Shown here: positions 16,063 to 23,450 of the stretch, piece by piece | Layout: each line of letters begins with the position of its first letter | How positions within the stretch are numbered: the stretch's first letter is position 1 | From: Leptospira chreensis | GTDB taxonomy: Bacteria; Spirochaetota; Leptospiria; Leptospirales; Leptospiraceae | NCBI RefSeq assembly: GCF_016919165.1 | Contig: NZ_JAFFPS010000069.1 | Location: 1 to 23,504, forward strand | Length of the DNA: 23,504 nucleotides | Direction of reading: 5' to 3' | Position numbers and translations under genes: made by a program | The notes under the pieces: generated by a model | The model's input: the letters and a program-made list of their open reading frames with translations, nothing else | Database searches by the model: none | Told to the model about the DNA's origin: nothing

Positions 16063-16587
16063 ATGGAACCAAAAGATCCGAATGAATTTATGAACCGACT
16101 CAAATTAAAAGAAGCCCTATACCTCATGTCCCAAGGGGAAGATGCGGACTCTCCTACGGTGGATCGGATCTTAGAAACCGTTCTCCCCACAGGAACCACC
16201 GCCATTCAGATCTACCTACAGTTTATCAAAGACCAACTCAAACTCCTCACAAGCGATTTGGGGGAGACGAACCTTCTCTCGCAGGATCTTGCCTTCCGCG
16301 GTTCCAGTGCGGCTTTCCGAGTCCATAGGCAAGTGGGTGGCAGGGATTTTGATTTTGTTTTCCAACCAAATGCGGAAAAGAACCAGGTCTTTTTATCCGT
16401 TGAGGCTTCCAACTGTGAACGTCTCTCGGCCAAACTTTTTTTGGATGGAGCTCCCGTGGAAACCCTTCCAAAGCTTGGAACCCAGTCCATGTTTGATTCT
16501 CCCATCACTTTGGATTCCAGTCCAGAACTAGCCATTTTTGAGTCCGGCAAAGAAATCGGCCGGTATCATTTTATGTTACAGTCTTAA
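16063..16587 (+). CDS. Small soluble protein downstream of the sigma factor, unknown
   Basis: I do not recognise this 174-residue protein. It has no signal peptide or membrane helix and should be cytoplasmic. The N-terminal half (about 9-78) is predicted helical and acidic; the C-terminal half (about 83-173) alternates polar and hydrophobic residues as in a beta sandwich (FDFVFQP, VFLSVEAS, AKLFLDG, LAIFESGKEIGRYHFML). The ATG lies 18 bases after the sigma stop. A G-rich stretch upstream is 11 bases away, a little far. Its position directly after an ECF-like sigma gene without an obvious anti-sigma factor makes it a candidate anti-sigma, or a protein that is cut by the CHAT protease. It could also be an ordinary conserved protein. 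Confidence 0.78.
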   Translation: MEPKDPNEFMNRLKLKEALYLMSQGEDADSPTVDRILETVLPTGTTAIQIYLQFIKDQLKLLTSDLGETNLLSQDLAFRGSSAAFRVHRQVGGRDFDFVFQPNAEKNQVFLSVEASNCERLSAKLFLDGAPVETLPKLGTQSMFDSPITLDSSPELAIFESGKEIGRYHFMLQS

Positions 16588-16593
16588 TTTTTT

Positions 16594-16674
16594 TTCTGGT
16601 GGATGCAATAAACTCACCAGAAGCGTGCATTGATTAGGTAAGAAACGTTCCTACTTTCAGGAACATACTTTCTT
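16594..16674 (+). ncRNA. Two-hairpin structured 3' region, candidate small RNA or 3' UTR element
   Basis: Between the last gene of the operon and the terminator there are two further inverted repeats. The first has an 8-base perfect stem, TTCTGGTG (16594-16601) with CACCAGAA (16615-16622). The second has two nested 6-base stems: GTTCCT (16647-16652) with AGGAAC (16659-16664), enclosed by AAGAAA (16640-16645) with TTTCTT (16669-16674). Neither hairpin is followed by a T-run. With the terminator at 16698-16725 the stretch would give an RNA of about 110-130 bases. I found no convincing promoter, so it may be a processed 3' end rather than a separate gene. Confidence 0.4.
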
Positions 16675-16697
16675 TTCCAAACTAGTTCACACTTAAG

Positions 16698-16725
16698 AGT
16701 CCCGGCGAAAGTCGGGACTTTTTTT
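16698..16725 (+). terminator. Intrinsic terminator of the CHAT-sigma operon
   Basis: A 9-base stem, AGTCCCGGC with GTCGGGACT (one G-T pair), closes a GAAA tetraloop and is followed by seven T bases. It works on the plus strand; the minus strand has no T-run after it. The T-run overlaps the stop codon of the convergent ychF gene (16724-16726). Confidence 0.85.
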
Positions 16726-17821
16726 ATGCGTTCACTCGGAAGTAAATGACATCCCCGTCTTGGACAATGTATTCTTTCCCTTCCACTCGGAGTTTCCCTT
16801 CATCTTTGACTTTGGCCCCATCTCCCGTGCGATCGATGTCTTCGTAACGCATCACCTCAGCACGAATGTACCCCTTTTCAAAATCAGAATGGATGACACT
16901 CGCGGCCACTGGACCTGTGCTTCCTTGGTGAGTAGTCCAAGCTCTCACCTCTTCCACACCTGCAGTAAAAAAAGTTAAAAGTCCGAGAAGTTTGTAAGAA
17001 GCGCGGATCATCCGAGATAGACCCGATTCTTTTTCTCCGATTTCTTCTAAAAAGGCAATTTGGTCGTCTTTTTCGAGTCCTGAGATTTCTTCTTCGAACC
17101 TTCCACATAACACAACAACAGGTGCTCCTTCTTTAGAAGCAAAATCAATGATAGTTTTTACTAGTGGATTTTCCGTGGTTTTTACATCTGTATCTAAAAT
17201 ATTAGCAACATATAACACGGGTTTAATGGTGATGAGGTTGAATTTTTTAGCAATTTTCCCTTCTTCTTCACCAAGTTCCACAGTGGAGGCACGATTTCCC
17301 TTTTTCAAAGCATCCAGGATTTTATCCATCACAGCAGAAATTTCAACGGCTTCTTTGTTTCCTGTTTTTGCAGTTTTTGCCACACGTTGTTGTTGTTTTT
17401 CTAAACTGTCTAAATCGGCAAGGATGAGTTCATAATTGATGACAGTGATGTCTTCGATGGGATCTACCTTACCATGAACATGCGTTATGTTTTCGTCTTG
17501 GAAGGCACGAACCACATGACAAATGGCATCCACTTCACGGATATGAGATAAAAACTGGTTTCCAAGGCCTTCCCCTTGGCTTGCCCCTTTGACAAGGCCG
17601 GCAATGTCCACAAATTCAATCATTGTGGGAATGGTCCGTTTTGGTTTGTACACATCGGCCAAACGATTCAGCCTTTCATCGGGAACTTCCACCACACCGG
17701 TGTTGGGTTCTATTGTACAGAACGGATAGTTGGCAGCTTGTGCTCCTGCCTTAGTGAGTGCATTAAAAATAGTCGACTTACCGACGTTCGGGAGACCTAC
17801 AATTCCACAATTCAAAGCCAT
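16724..17821 (-). CDS. ychF: YchF/Obg-like ATPase
   Basis: A 365-residue P-loop NTPase of the YchF (OLA1) family, full length, ribosome-associated in other bacteria. The G1 motif GLPNVGKS is at 9-16, the switch II region [20 protein letters not shown] at 72-91, then an alpha-helical coiled coil (about 130-200) and a C-terminal TGS domain (about 280-363). YchF proteins prefer ATP; the NxxE motif usual at the nucleotide-base site appears as NILD at 207-210. The ATG start at 17821 is 48 bases after the upstream membrane-protein gene. The stop lies inside the T-run of the convergent terminator. It is probably the last gene of a minus-strand operon that starts at the NamZ-like gene. Confidence 0.97.
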   Translation of the reverse strand: MALNCGIVGLPNVGKSTIFNALTKAGAQAANYPFCTIEPNTGVVEVPDERLNRLADVYKPKRTIPTMIEFVDIAGLVKGASQGEGLGNQFLSHIREVDAICHVVRAFQDENITHVHGKVDPIEDITVINYELILADLDSLEKQQQRVAKTAKTGNKEAVEISAVMDKILDALKKGNRASTVELGEEEGKIAKKFNLITIKPVLYVANILDTDVKTTENPLVKTIIDFASKEGAPVVVLCGRFEEEISGLEKDDQIAFLEEIGEKESGLSRMIRASYKLLGLLTFFTAGVEEVRAWTTHQGSTGPVAASVIHSDFEKGYIRAEVMRYEDIDRTGDGAKVKDEGKLRVEGKEYIVQDGDVIYFRVNA

Positions 17822-17869
17822 ACGGATAGGTTTTTACCAAGAGACCGTAAGACAAGGAAAATTGCTTTC

Positions 17870-18361
17870 TTAGTTTTGAAATCCGTTCTCGAGATAGACA
17901 GAAGTGAGATAAAAAATAGAAGTTAGGATGACGACCAAATATCCCACAGAGTAAATTTTTGCAATGCGTTGCCAAGGGTAACGGTCATACAAATGCAGAC
18001 TAGCAACAATGAACTGGGTGCTGGGATCCGGGGGCAAAATGTCCTCACGACCTGCTTTTCTCCAAACAAATTGGCGCTCTTCGATTCCCAATTGAAAAAA
18101 CGCAGCGGACTCCCCCTTGGTAAAAACATCCAAAATAAGGGTGGGAATCTCAAAACATTTAAAGGTAATGATTCCCGAAAAACTGGTAAGGATTGCCAGA
18201 TAGTTAATCACCACAATCAGAGGACTTGCCGTATAACTTGAGCTAAACAACAAATACAAATAGATGATGAGAAAACAAATCGAAACATATTTTGCAATCC
18301 GAGAGAGGATTTTGTATAATTTTTGTTCTTTTAGAAAAAGATGGAAAACTTCGTTTTTCAT
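17870..18361 (-). CDS. Small membrane protein of unknown function
   Basis: I do not recognise this protein. It has 163 residues, with about three hydrophobic helices: about 24-44, 47-70 and, near the C-terminus, about 135-157. A hydrophilic middle segment (about 82-115) contains Glu, Arg and Lys (GIEERQFVWRKAGREDILPP). The open frame reaches further upstream, to 18436, but ATG 18361 is preferred because it overlaps the stop of the RluA-type gene (ATGA), which suggests coupled translation. The upstream extension would sit inside that gene. The gap to ychF is 48 bases. Confidence 0.78.
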   Translation of the reverse strand: MKNEVFHLFLKEQKLYKILSRIAKYVSICFLIIYLYLLFSSSYTASPLIVVINYLAILTSFSGIITFKCFEIPTLILDVFTKGESAAFFQLGIEERQFVWRKAGREDILPPDPSTQFIVASLHLYDRYPWQRIAKIYSVGYLVVILTSIFYLTSVYLENGFQN

Positions 18362-19062
18362 TTTGTTTGGTTTGTGACAGATAGGACTTGTCCCACTCTG
18401 GCAGAAAATTCGCTGGGGATTTCTGTCTCCACCCACTGTTTTTCACCCTGAAAGTCGGTAAAGCACAATCGAAAGGAATGCAAATACATTCGAATTTCTT
18501 TGGTCGTTGGTTCGGATGCAACATACACCGGATCACCAAGAACCGGATGCCCGAGCTCACGGAGCATAACACGAATTTGGTGCCTTCTTCCTGTGAGGAT
18601 TTTTGCCATTCCAAAAGATAGGTTTTCTTTAGGATGAAGAGAAAGAATCCGAAACTCGGTGATGGCTTTTTTTCCCCCACTCCTTACAATCTCTACTTCT
18701 TTGTTCCCATCCCGGAGAAAACATTCAAAACGTTTTTCTTTCCAATCAGGAATCCCAGAACATAAAAAAATATACTCTTTGTCAGCCTCCCCTAGTAAGG
18801 AATCGATTTCCTTATTTTTATCTGAGGATTTACCGAGTAAGACAATCCCACTCGTTCCCAAATCCAATCGGTTGGCCGTCCGTAGTTCCGGAAGATTTAG
18901 ATAACCTGCGAGGAGTCTTGTGAAGTCTTTTCGGTTTGGGTCTTTGGTTTCATGTATTGGGAGGCCTTCCGGTTTTTCGGCGAGTAAAAACTCATCACAT
19001 TCATAGAGGATGTTGGTTGTGAATCCGCCTTTCAGACGAATCTGTCTACGTGGAGACTTCAA
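18358..19062 (-). CDS. RluA-family pseudouridine synthase
   Basis: Would convert a uridine in rRNA or tRNA to pseudouridine. It has 234 residues, shorter than RluC or RluD because there is no N-terminal S4 domain. The catalytic block NRLDLGTSGIVLLGK has the active-site Asp67. A second conserved block, TGRRHQIRVMLRELGHPVLGDPVY, follows at about 157-180. The substrate position is not predictable. The start is TTG at 19062, overlapping the DUF2797 gene by 17 bases; no ATG lies nearby. It overlaps the membrane protein downstream by 4 bases. The fold and active site look intact. Confidence 0.93.
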   Translation of the reverse strand: MKSPRRQIRLKGGFTTNILYECDEFLLAEKPEGLPIHETKDPNRKDFTRLLAGYLNLPELRTANRLDLGTSGIVLLGKSSDKNKEIDSLLGEADKEYIFLCSGIPDWKEKRFECFLRDGNKEVEIVRSGGKKAITEFRILSLHPKENLSFGMAKILTGRRHQIRVMLRELGHPVLGDPVYVASEPTTKEIRMYLHSFRLCFTDFQGEKQWVETEIPSEFSARVGQVLSVTNQTK

Positions 19063-19918
19063 TCCAGAGACCCGAGAGACTTCGGATATTGATCACTCCA
19101 GATGCAAACAAAAGATACTGTCCTTTGATTCCCACAAGGGTATCTGTGATCGGAGTCTCTTTTGTCAGTTTGAGTGATTTGATTTTTCCAGGATAGGAAT
19201 CGATAGGATACTTAATTTCTGTGACCTGGTCTAGAGGAAGTCTTTTCCAAACCAGTTTGGACTTACTGTCAGGAGGAGAAAGGAATTCATTTTTTTCTAA
19301 ATGGTTTAAAAACTTACCTGCTTCACGCACCAAATCCATGTCAGGTGGATCGCCCGCCACCATCTTTTGCCAAGAGGTTTTGTCTGGTAAAAATTGACTC
19401 AAATAATGTTCTAAAATTCCCGCATCCCTACGAGATTCCACTTCCAAAATAGGAAGCCCAAACTTTGCCCCTTGGTCGACCCAACGATTTGATACAGGAT
19501 TTTCTTTTGTGATTCCCACTTTGAGTCCACTGGAATTGGCAAAGTAAACGGTATGTTTTTTAAAACAATTCCTTTGCCCCCAGTCTGGTTCCCGGCAAGT
19601 TCCTTTGTGGTGGTGGCAGGTTTCGGGCCTTAGGATACAAAGATCGTTTTCCGCTAAGTTCGTAAAACAAGTGAAACAATAACCTTGACTAAAAGATTTC
19701 TTTGTTTTTTTACCACAATGCAAACAACGAATTTCATCGTTTGTGGAAAGGGTAATTTTTTTTCCAATCAAAGACTCCACGGGAGTAACCGATGTGGATT
19801 CTTTGGCTGTAAGATCTTTTTTGTCAGCTTCATTATAGGTCGCTGTTTCCCAAAAATAGGAAACAGGCGAGATCCCTTTATGCGACATTTTCCTTACATA
19901 ACCTTGGAGTATGGGCAT
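19046..19918 (-). CDS. DUF2797-family zinc-cluster protein
   Basis: A conserved protein of 290 residues whose function is not known to me. It matches the pattern of DUF2797 proteins: an N-terminal LQGYVRKM, a Cys-rich middle with CLHC (65-68), CFTC (81-84), Cys94, CHHH (101-104), GTCREPDWG (106-114) and Cys118, then a strand block HTVYFANSSGLKVGIT (122-137). The paired CxxC motifs suggest a zinc ribbon. The later block recalls the GIY-YIG-like pattern of T5orf172 proteins, but this is only a resemblance. The ATG 19918 is 6 bases after the upstream gene; ATG at residue 11 is less likely because the family includes the preceding GYVRK segment. It sits between a secreted protein and the pseudouridine synthase. 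Confidence 0.85.
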   Translation of the reverse strand: MPILQGYVRKMSHKGISPVSYFWETATYNEADKKDLTAKESTSVTPVESLIGKKITLSTNDEIRCLHCGKKTKKSFSQGYCFTCFTNLAENDLCILRPETCHHHKGTCREPDWGQRNCFKKHTVYFANSSGLKVGITKENPVSNRWVDQGAKFGLPILEVESRRDAGILEHYLSQFLPDKTSWQKMVAGDPPDMDLVREAGKFLNHLEKNEFLSPPDSKSKLVWKRLPLDQVTEIKYPIDSYPGKIKSLKLTKETPITDTLVGIKGQYLLFASGVINIRSLSGLWIEVST

Positions 19919-19924
19919 AGTTTT

Positions 19925-20518
19925 TTAGAACGAGTATTCCTTAACCACTTCCGGAAAGTAGTCCCGATTCACATTCACAAAAAGGAGTCCAATTAGGCTC
20001 GGTTCCGAACCAGAAAGATTCCATTTAAAAATAACAAGGGTTTGGCGATATAGGTAATGCGAAATTTGACCTTTGGGCCCGTAGAAAAGTTTCAATTGAT
20101 CTTCTCCTTCTCCAAGCAATACAACCTTCCCATTTAAGTTAGGAGATTTTTGTTTCACTTGTTTGAGGACAACCTTTCCCCCCGGATAAACATCTTCCGG
20201 GTCGGTGTTGTCAGTAGATTCCCCTTCACTCACACCGGATGCGGGAGCCACCTCGAGTGTGGTTCCTTCCCAGTCCAAATAGTTACAAGGAAAGTCTCCC
20301 GGCATCGTGGGAAAGTTTTCCGAACAAGGTGTGTAAGTGGATTCCTTTTCAACTCCTTCGCCATAAGGCACAAGGAGAGTGGAACGAATGGTGGCATAAG
20401 CCACTGATTTCAAAACCTTGGCTGCTTTATTTTTAGGAATGTTTTTTAATTCCTTCTCAGAAGCAAACACCGATAGAGCAAAAAGAAATATAAAAAATGG
20501 AATTAGAGTTCGTTTCAT
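19925..20518 (-). CDS. Secreted protein of unknown function
   Basis: A 197-residue protein that I do not recognise. The signal peptide covers about 1-19, with a VFA-SE cleavage site and no lipobox. The mature part has two Cys (about 69 and 83) that could form a disulfide, an acidic middle (SEGESTDNTDPED), then a beta-rich C-terminal part (VVLLGEGEDQLKLFYGP, TLVIFKWNLSGSEPSLIGLLFVNVN, written in part). The open frame extends 60 codons further upstream, but ATG 20518 is chosen because GAGG lies five bases before it and the signal peptide starts here. It follows the NamZ-like gene closely (about 7 bases). It is probably envelope-related by position. Confidence 0.8.
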   Translation of the reverse strand: MKRTLIPFFIFLFALSVFASEKELKNIPKNKAAKVLKSVAYATIRSTLLVPYGEGVEKESTYTPCSENFPTMPGDFPCNYLDWEGTTLEVAPASGVSEGESTDNTDPEDVYPGGKVVLKQVKQKSPNLNGKVVLLGEGEDQLKLFYGPKGQISHYLYRQTLVIFKWNLSGSEPSLIGLLFVNVNRDYFPEVVKEYSF

Positions 20519-20525
20519 CATAACC

Positions 20526-21770
20526 TCAGTACAACAAATAAGGAGCGACTTTTTTAGCTTCGTTTTCTTCATCTGATAAATACGTTTGATGGAATTCGGA
20601 AAAACTTTTTCCTTCATTGATGGAAGTGCGGAAATGGTCATTCCCCCAAAGTTGATCCACCCAGTGGTTTGTAGCTCCCTTACTCCATTTGAAATCATTC
20701 GGATAGGTTTCTTTCATAAGGCGTATTAGATCATACGCGAGTTGGATGGGATCATAATCCGGACGAACCAAATTCATTCGTAGACCCGAACAGATTTTAC
20801 CTTTATGAGGACCAAAAGTAGGTTTAAAATACACAGGAGAAAAATAATAAGATTTGTTTCCGAGACTTGCAAGTTTATTCGCAAGTTCCTCAGGGTTTGT
20901 CATCCAAGGAGCTCCAAAGTAAACAAAAGGAGCTTGGGTTCCTCGACCCACGGATACATTCACTCCTTCCAAAAGAACAAGGGAAAGATAGTTTCTTGCA
21001 GAGTCCACCATAGGTAAGTTTGGTGATGGTGTGGTCCAAGGAATTCCCGTGTCTTCGAAGTACATTCCGCGACGATATCCTTCTACCGGAACGATGAGAA
21101 CATCCACACTGTCTTTTAAATATTCTTTATTATAAAACCGAGTCGCCTCGCCCACAGTCATCCCTGTGATGAGAAGTGAAGGAAACTCACCAGCAAAATT
21201 CAAATTCCGAGGATTCATTTTTTCACCCATAGGAGGAAGATGCATAGCCACATGGATATGATCGAGGACAATGAGTTTGGTTTTGGTATTCTTCATTGCA
21301 TCCATAAGGCGCTTGAGAACACTCAAATAAGTATAACAGCGCATCCCCACATCTTGTACATCAAAGACCACATAGTCCACTTCTTTGATGAGTTCTCGTA
21401 ATTCCGCATCTTTGATTCGATAGATATGATACAAAGGACGATTGAATGTTGCGTCCATAGTAACAGGAGTTTGGCTAAATTCTTCTTCCAATCCCAAAAA
21501 GCCGTGTTCGAGACCAATTAAATGTTCGAGAGTGATTTTATATTTTTCTAAGGATGTGATGATTTTTTTTGGACTGGTTCCAATTCCAGAAGGATTGGTC
21601 GCAAGCATCAATTTTTTTCCCGCCATGGTCGGGAGAATTTTTTCATAAAAAATGTCCGAAGACACCCGTAACTCGGAATCGGCTGGGTGGACGCGAAATT
21701 GCGGAACTGTGTTCCCATGGCAAGCAAGGACTAGAAAGCAGAGAGAAAACCTAAAAAAGTAATTGGTCAT
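20526..21770 (-). CDS. NamZ-like (DUF1343) lipoprotein, possible exo-beta-N-acetylmuramidase
   Basis: A 414-residue lipoprotein of the DUF1343 family. The signal peptide ends in LVLAC, with Cys17 lipidated. Family blocks are visible: LMLATNPSGI (54-63), LIGLEHGF (84-91), VVFDVQDVGMRCYTYLS (134-150), MTVGEA (204-209), PVEGYRR (228-234), TGIPWTTPSPNLP (241-253) and LLEGVNVSVGRGT (266-278), then GAPW (286-289). NamZ enzymes release terminal N-acetylmuramic acid from peptidoglycan pieces. The usual DRPNP block is replaced here by VLDHIHVAMHLPP (168-180), so activity needs care. The start is ATG 21770, which gives a standard signal peptide; a TTG at 21806 is in frame but less likely. First gene of the minus-strand operon leading to ychF. 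Confidence 0.88.
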   Translation of the reverse strand: MTNYFFRFSLCFLVLACHGNTVPQFRVHPADSELRVSSDIFYEKILPTMAGKKLMLATNPSGIGTSPKKIITSLEKYKITLEHLIGLEHGFLGLEEEFSQTPVTMDATFNRPLYHIYRIKDAELRELIKEVDYVVFDVQDVGMRCYTYLSVLKRLMDAMKNTKTKLIVLDHIHVAMHLPPMGEKMNPRNLNFAGEFPSLLITGMTVGEATRFYNKEYLKDSVDVLIVPVEGYRRGMYFEDTGIPWTTPSPNLPMVDSARNYLSLVLLEGVNVSVGRGTQAPFVYFGAPWMTNPEELANKLASLGNKSYYFSPVYFKPTFGPHKGKICSGLRMNLVRPDYDPIQLAYDLIRLMKETYPNDFKWSKGATNHWVDQLWGNDHFRTSINEGKSFSEFHQTYLSDEENEAKKVAPYLLY

Positions 21771-21791
21771 GTAAGTATATGTTTCTATAAT
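21763..21791 (+). promoter_or_regulatory. Promoter of the FlgT-like lipoprotein gene
   Basis: TTGGTC (21763-21768), 17 bases, then a perfect TATAAT (21786-21791) on the plus strand. The start would be near 21798, giving a leader of about 15 bases that holds AAGGAG. The -35 half matches 3 of 6 bases. It overlaps the start codon of the divergent NamZ-like gene. Confidence 0.65.
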
Positions 21792-21812
21792 ATAGCAAAT
21801 CTTCAAGGAGAA

Positions 21813-23048
21813 ATGTCCTTCATGTTCAACCGACTTCGATTGGCTCCCTTAACCGGAGTTCTCATCCTTACTATTTTGGCATGTGCCGGATCCAATTCAG
21901 CCCAGAAACAACCCACGCTGCCAGACAACGTGGTTACAGCAATGGGAGAGGCACCTATCTACCAAGGAGACTTGGCTCTTGCAAGGAATAAGGCTTTGAA
22001 GGACGCAAAACTCAACGCCATCCGCAAACTCGTGGGGGAACAAATTACGGAGAAATCGGGAGTGTCTGATGGCCAATCCCTAGGCTCCAAACTCTACGGG
22101 AAAACCGACAGTTTCGTAAAAAAATACGATATCATCAGCGAAGAACCATGGAAATTGGACACCCAAGACATGATCCGTTTGAACGTACGCTGCGAAGTGG
22201 AAGCAACCAAACTTTCCACGGCGGTAGATGCACTTCTGGACGATGTAGGAAATCCTAGGATCGCCGTCCTTGTGCAAACAGTGATTAATGGAAAGTCCTA
22301 TCCGATTGGATCGGCAACCAATATTGCGGAAGCAGAACTCATCGAAAAACTCCGAGCCAAAGGAAACAAAGTTGTGGATAGTTCGCAGCTCACAGCCTTA
22401 CTCAAAAAAAATCCGACCCTTGCCAAACTGGATCTCACTTCTGTAGAAGAAGGAAGTCCCCTTCTCACTCTGGCACAAGATTCGGGAGCGGAAGTTTTGA
22501 TTATCGCAAAGGTAACCACCACAGACCAAAAACCAGTGGTCTTACCTGGTGGGAAAAAAACAGATTTTTTAAGTTCCGCAGCCACAGGTCCTTACCGTAT
22601 CATTCAACTTTGGGGTGATGGTAAAATTTTTGGATCAGGAAGTTTGGAAGGACGTGGTGCTGATATCACACAAGAAGTTTCGAGAGAACAAGCAGTCAAA
22701 GACTGGTCCAACTTAGTCTCTGGAAAAGTCGGCAAACAAATCAAAGACGAATGGTTCAAACTCACGGAACAAAATACCGTTATTCTAAAATTTAAAGGTC
22801 TCGGACTCGAAGATGCCATTAACTTCAAAAACGATTTGATGGAATACACTTCAGTAAAACAAATCAATGACCGCAAAACGGAAGTTGGGGGATCAGAATG
22901 GGAACTGACTTATCCTGGAAAAGAATCCATGTTTGCAGAAGAGTTGATGTATAAAAAAGATTCGAGTTTCCGTTTCTTAAGTAGCAAAACTTTAAGTATC
23001 AATAGCTCCAAACGAGGAGTTGTGGAAGCCGAGTTTAGAGGAAAATAA
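21813..23048 (+). CDS. Lipoprotein with FlgT_N-like N-terminal domain
   Basis: A 411-residue lipoprotein. The signal peptide ends in TILAC, with the lipid-modified Cys24. The first mature domain (about 40-135) has the pattern of the FlgT N-terminal/LPP20-like group: AMGEAPIYQGDLALARNKAL, then DAKLNAIRKLVGE, and a later CEVEATKL. A second domain starts with NPRIAVLVQTV (about 147), a beta strand also seen in FlgT middle domains, and contains KGNKVVDSSQL. The C-terminal part is not recognised. FlgT is a flagellar outer-ring protein in Vibrio, but the fold is also used in other envelope lipoproteins, so a flagellar role is not claimed. AAGGAG lies just before ATG 21813; ATG 21822 is an alternative. 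A clear promoter is upstream. Confidence 0.82.
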   Translation: MSFMFNRLRLAPLTGVLILTILACAGSNSAQKQPTLPDNVVTAMGEAPIYQGDLALARNKALKDAKLNAIRKLVGEQITEKSGVSDGQSLGSKLYGKTDSFVKKYDIISEEPWKLDTQDMIRLNVRCEVEATKLSTAVDALLDDVGNPRIAVLVQTVINGKSYPIGSATNIAEAELIEKLRAKGNKVVDSSQLTALLKKNPTLAKLDLTSVEEGSPLLTLAQDSGAEVLIIAKVTTTDQKPVVLPGGKKTDFLSSAATGPYRIIQLWGDGKIFGSGSLEGRGADITQEVSREQAVKDWSNLVSGKVGKQIKDEWFKLTEQNTVILKFKGLGLEDAINFKNDLMEYTSVKQINDRKTEVGGSEWELTYPGKESMFAEELMYKKDSSFRFLSSKTLSINSSKRGVVEAEFRGK

Positions 23049-23069
23049 ACCTTTAGTCAAAACTCAAAC

Positions 23070-23450
23070 TCAATCCCCTTTTCCTGCAGAGAGAAACAAA
23101 CCAATCTCTGTAGGATCAAAGGGTTTCGAAAAATAACGAGCCACTCTGTTTTCTGTAATCGCTTTTTGGATTTCTGGAGTGAGGTCATAACCCGTTAGAA
23201 TACAATAAACAATATTGGGGCGAATTTCTTTGGCTTTAGAGATAAATTCTAAACCATTCATCTCAGGCATTCGCATATCACTAATCACAAACTGCACATC
23301 CGTATTCTCAGCTAGTTCTTCGATGGCTTCTACACCAGATTGGGCCAGAATCACGTCGTATTCGTTTCGAAAGTAATCACGAAACAAATACAAATTCAAA
23401 ATTTCGTCATCCACATAGAGTAACTTACGTTTTGCGGACTTTTGATTCAT
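23070..23450 (-). CDS. Single-domain response regulator (receiver domain)
   Basis: A 126-residue CheY-like receiver with no output domain. The acidic pocket residues are Asp14 and Asp15 (VDDE), the phosphorylation site is Asp58 in VISDMRMPEMNG, and the switch residues Thr86 (LTG) and Lys109 (SKPF) are present, so it should be phosphorylatable. The start is ATG 23450, overlapping the histidine kinase stop as ATGA. The open frame could start at TTG 23495, but that part lies inside the kinase reading frame. The gene converges with the FlgT-like lipoprotein gene, with 21 bases between stops. The kinase probably phosphorylates it; its output is unknown. Confidence 0.92.
   Translation of the reverse strand: MNQKSAKRKLLYVDDEILNLYLFRDYFRNEYDVILAQSGVEAIEELAENTDVQFVISDMRMPEMNGLEFISKAKEIRPNIVYCILTGYDLTPEIQKAITENRVARYFSKPFDPTEIGLFLSAGKGD

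Noticed and set aside
10734..16587. A type III-E CRISPR-like (CHAT plus sigma) defence locus
   Set aside because: There is no CRISPR array, no Cas effector and no RNA-guided nuclease; only the CHAT and sigma parts resemble it.
16594..16622. Inverted repeat TTCTGGTG with CACCAGAA as a terminator
   Set aside because: It is not followed by a T-run on either strand; the real terminator is at 16698-16725.
17576..17926. Plus-strand open frame of 116 codons opposite ychF
   Set aside because: It is the reverse complement of the conserved ATPase core; no own ribosome binding site or protein pattern is seen.
18243..18680. Minus-strand open frame of 145 codons within the RluA-type gene
   Set aside because: It is out of frame with the conserved pseudouridine synthase motifs and has no motif of its own.
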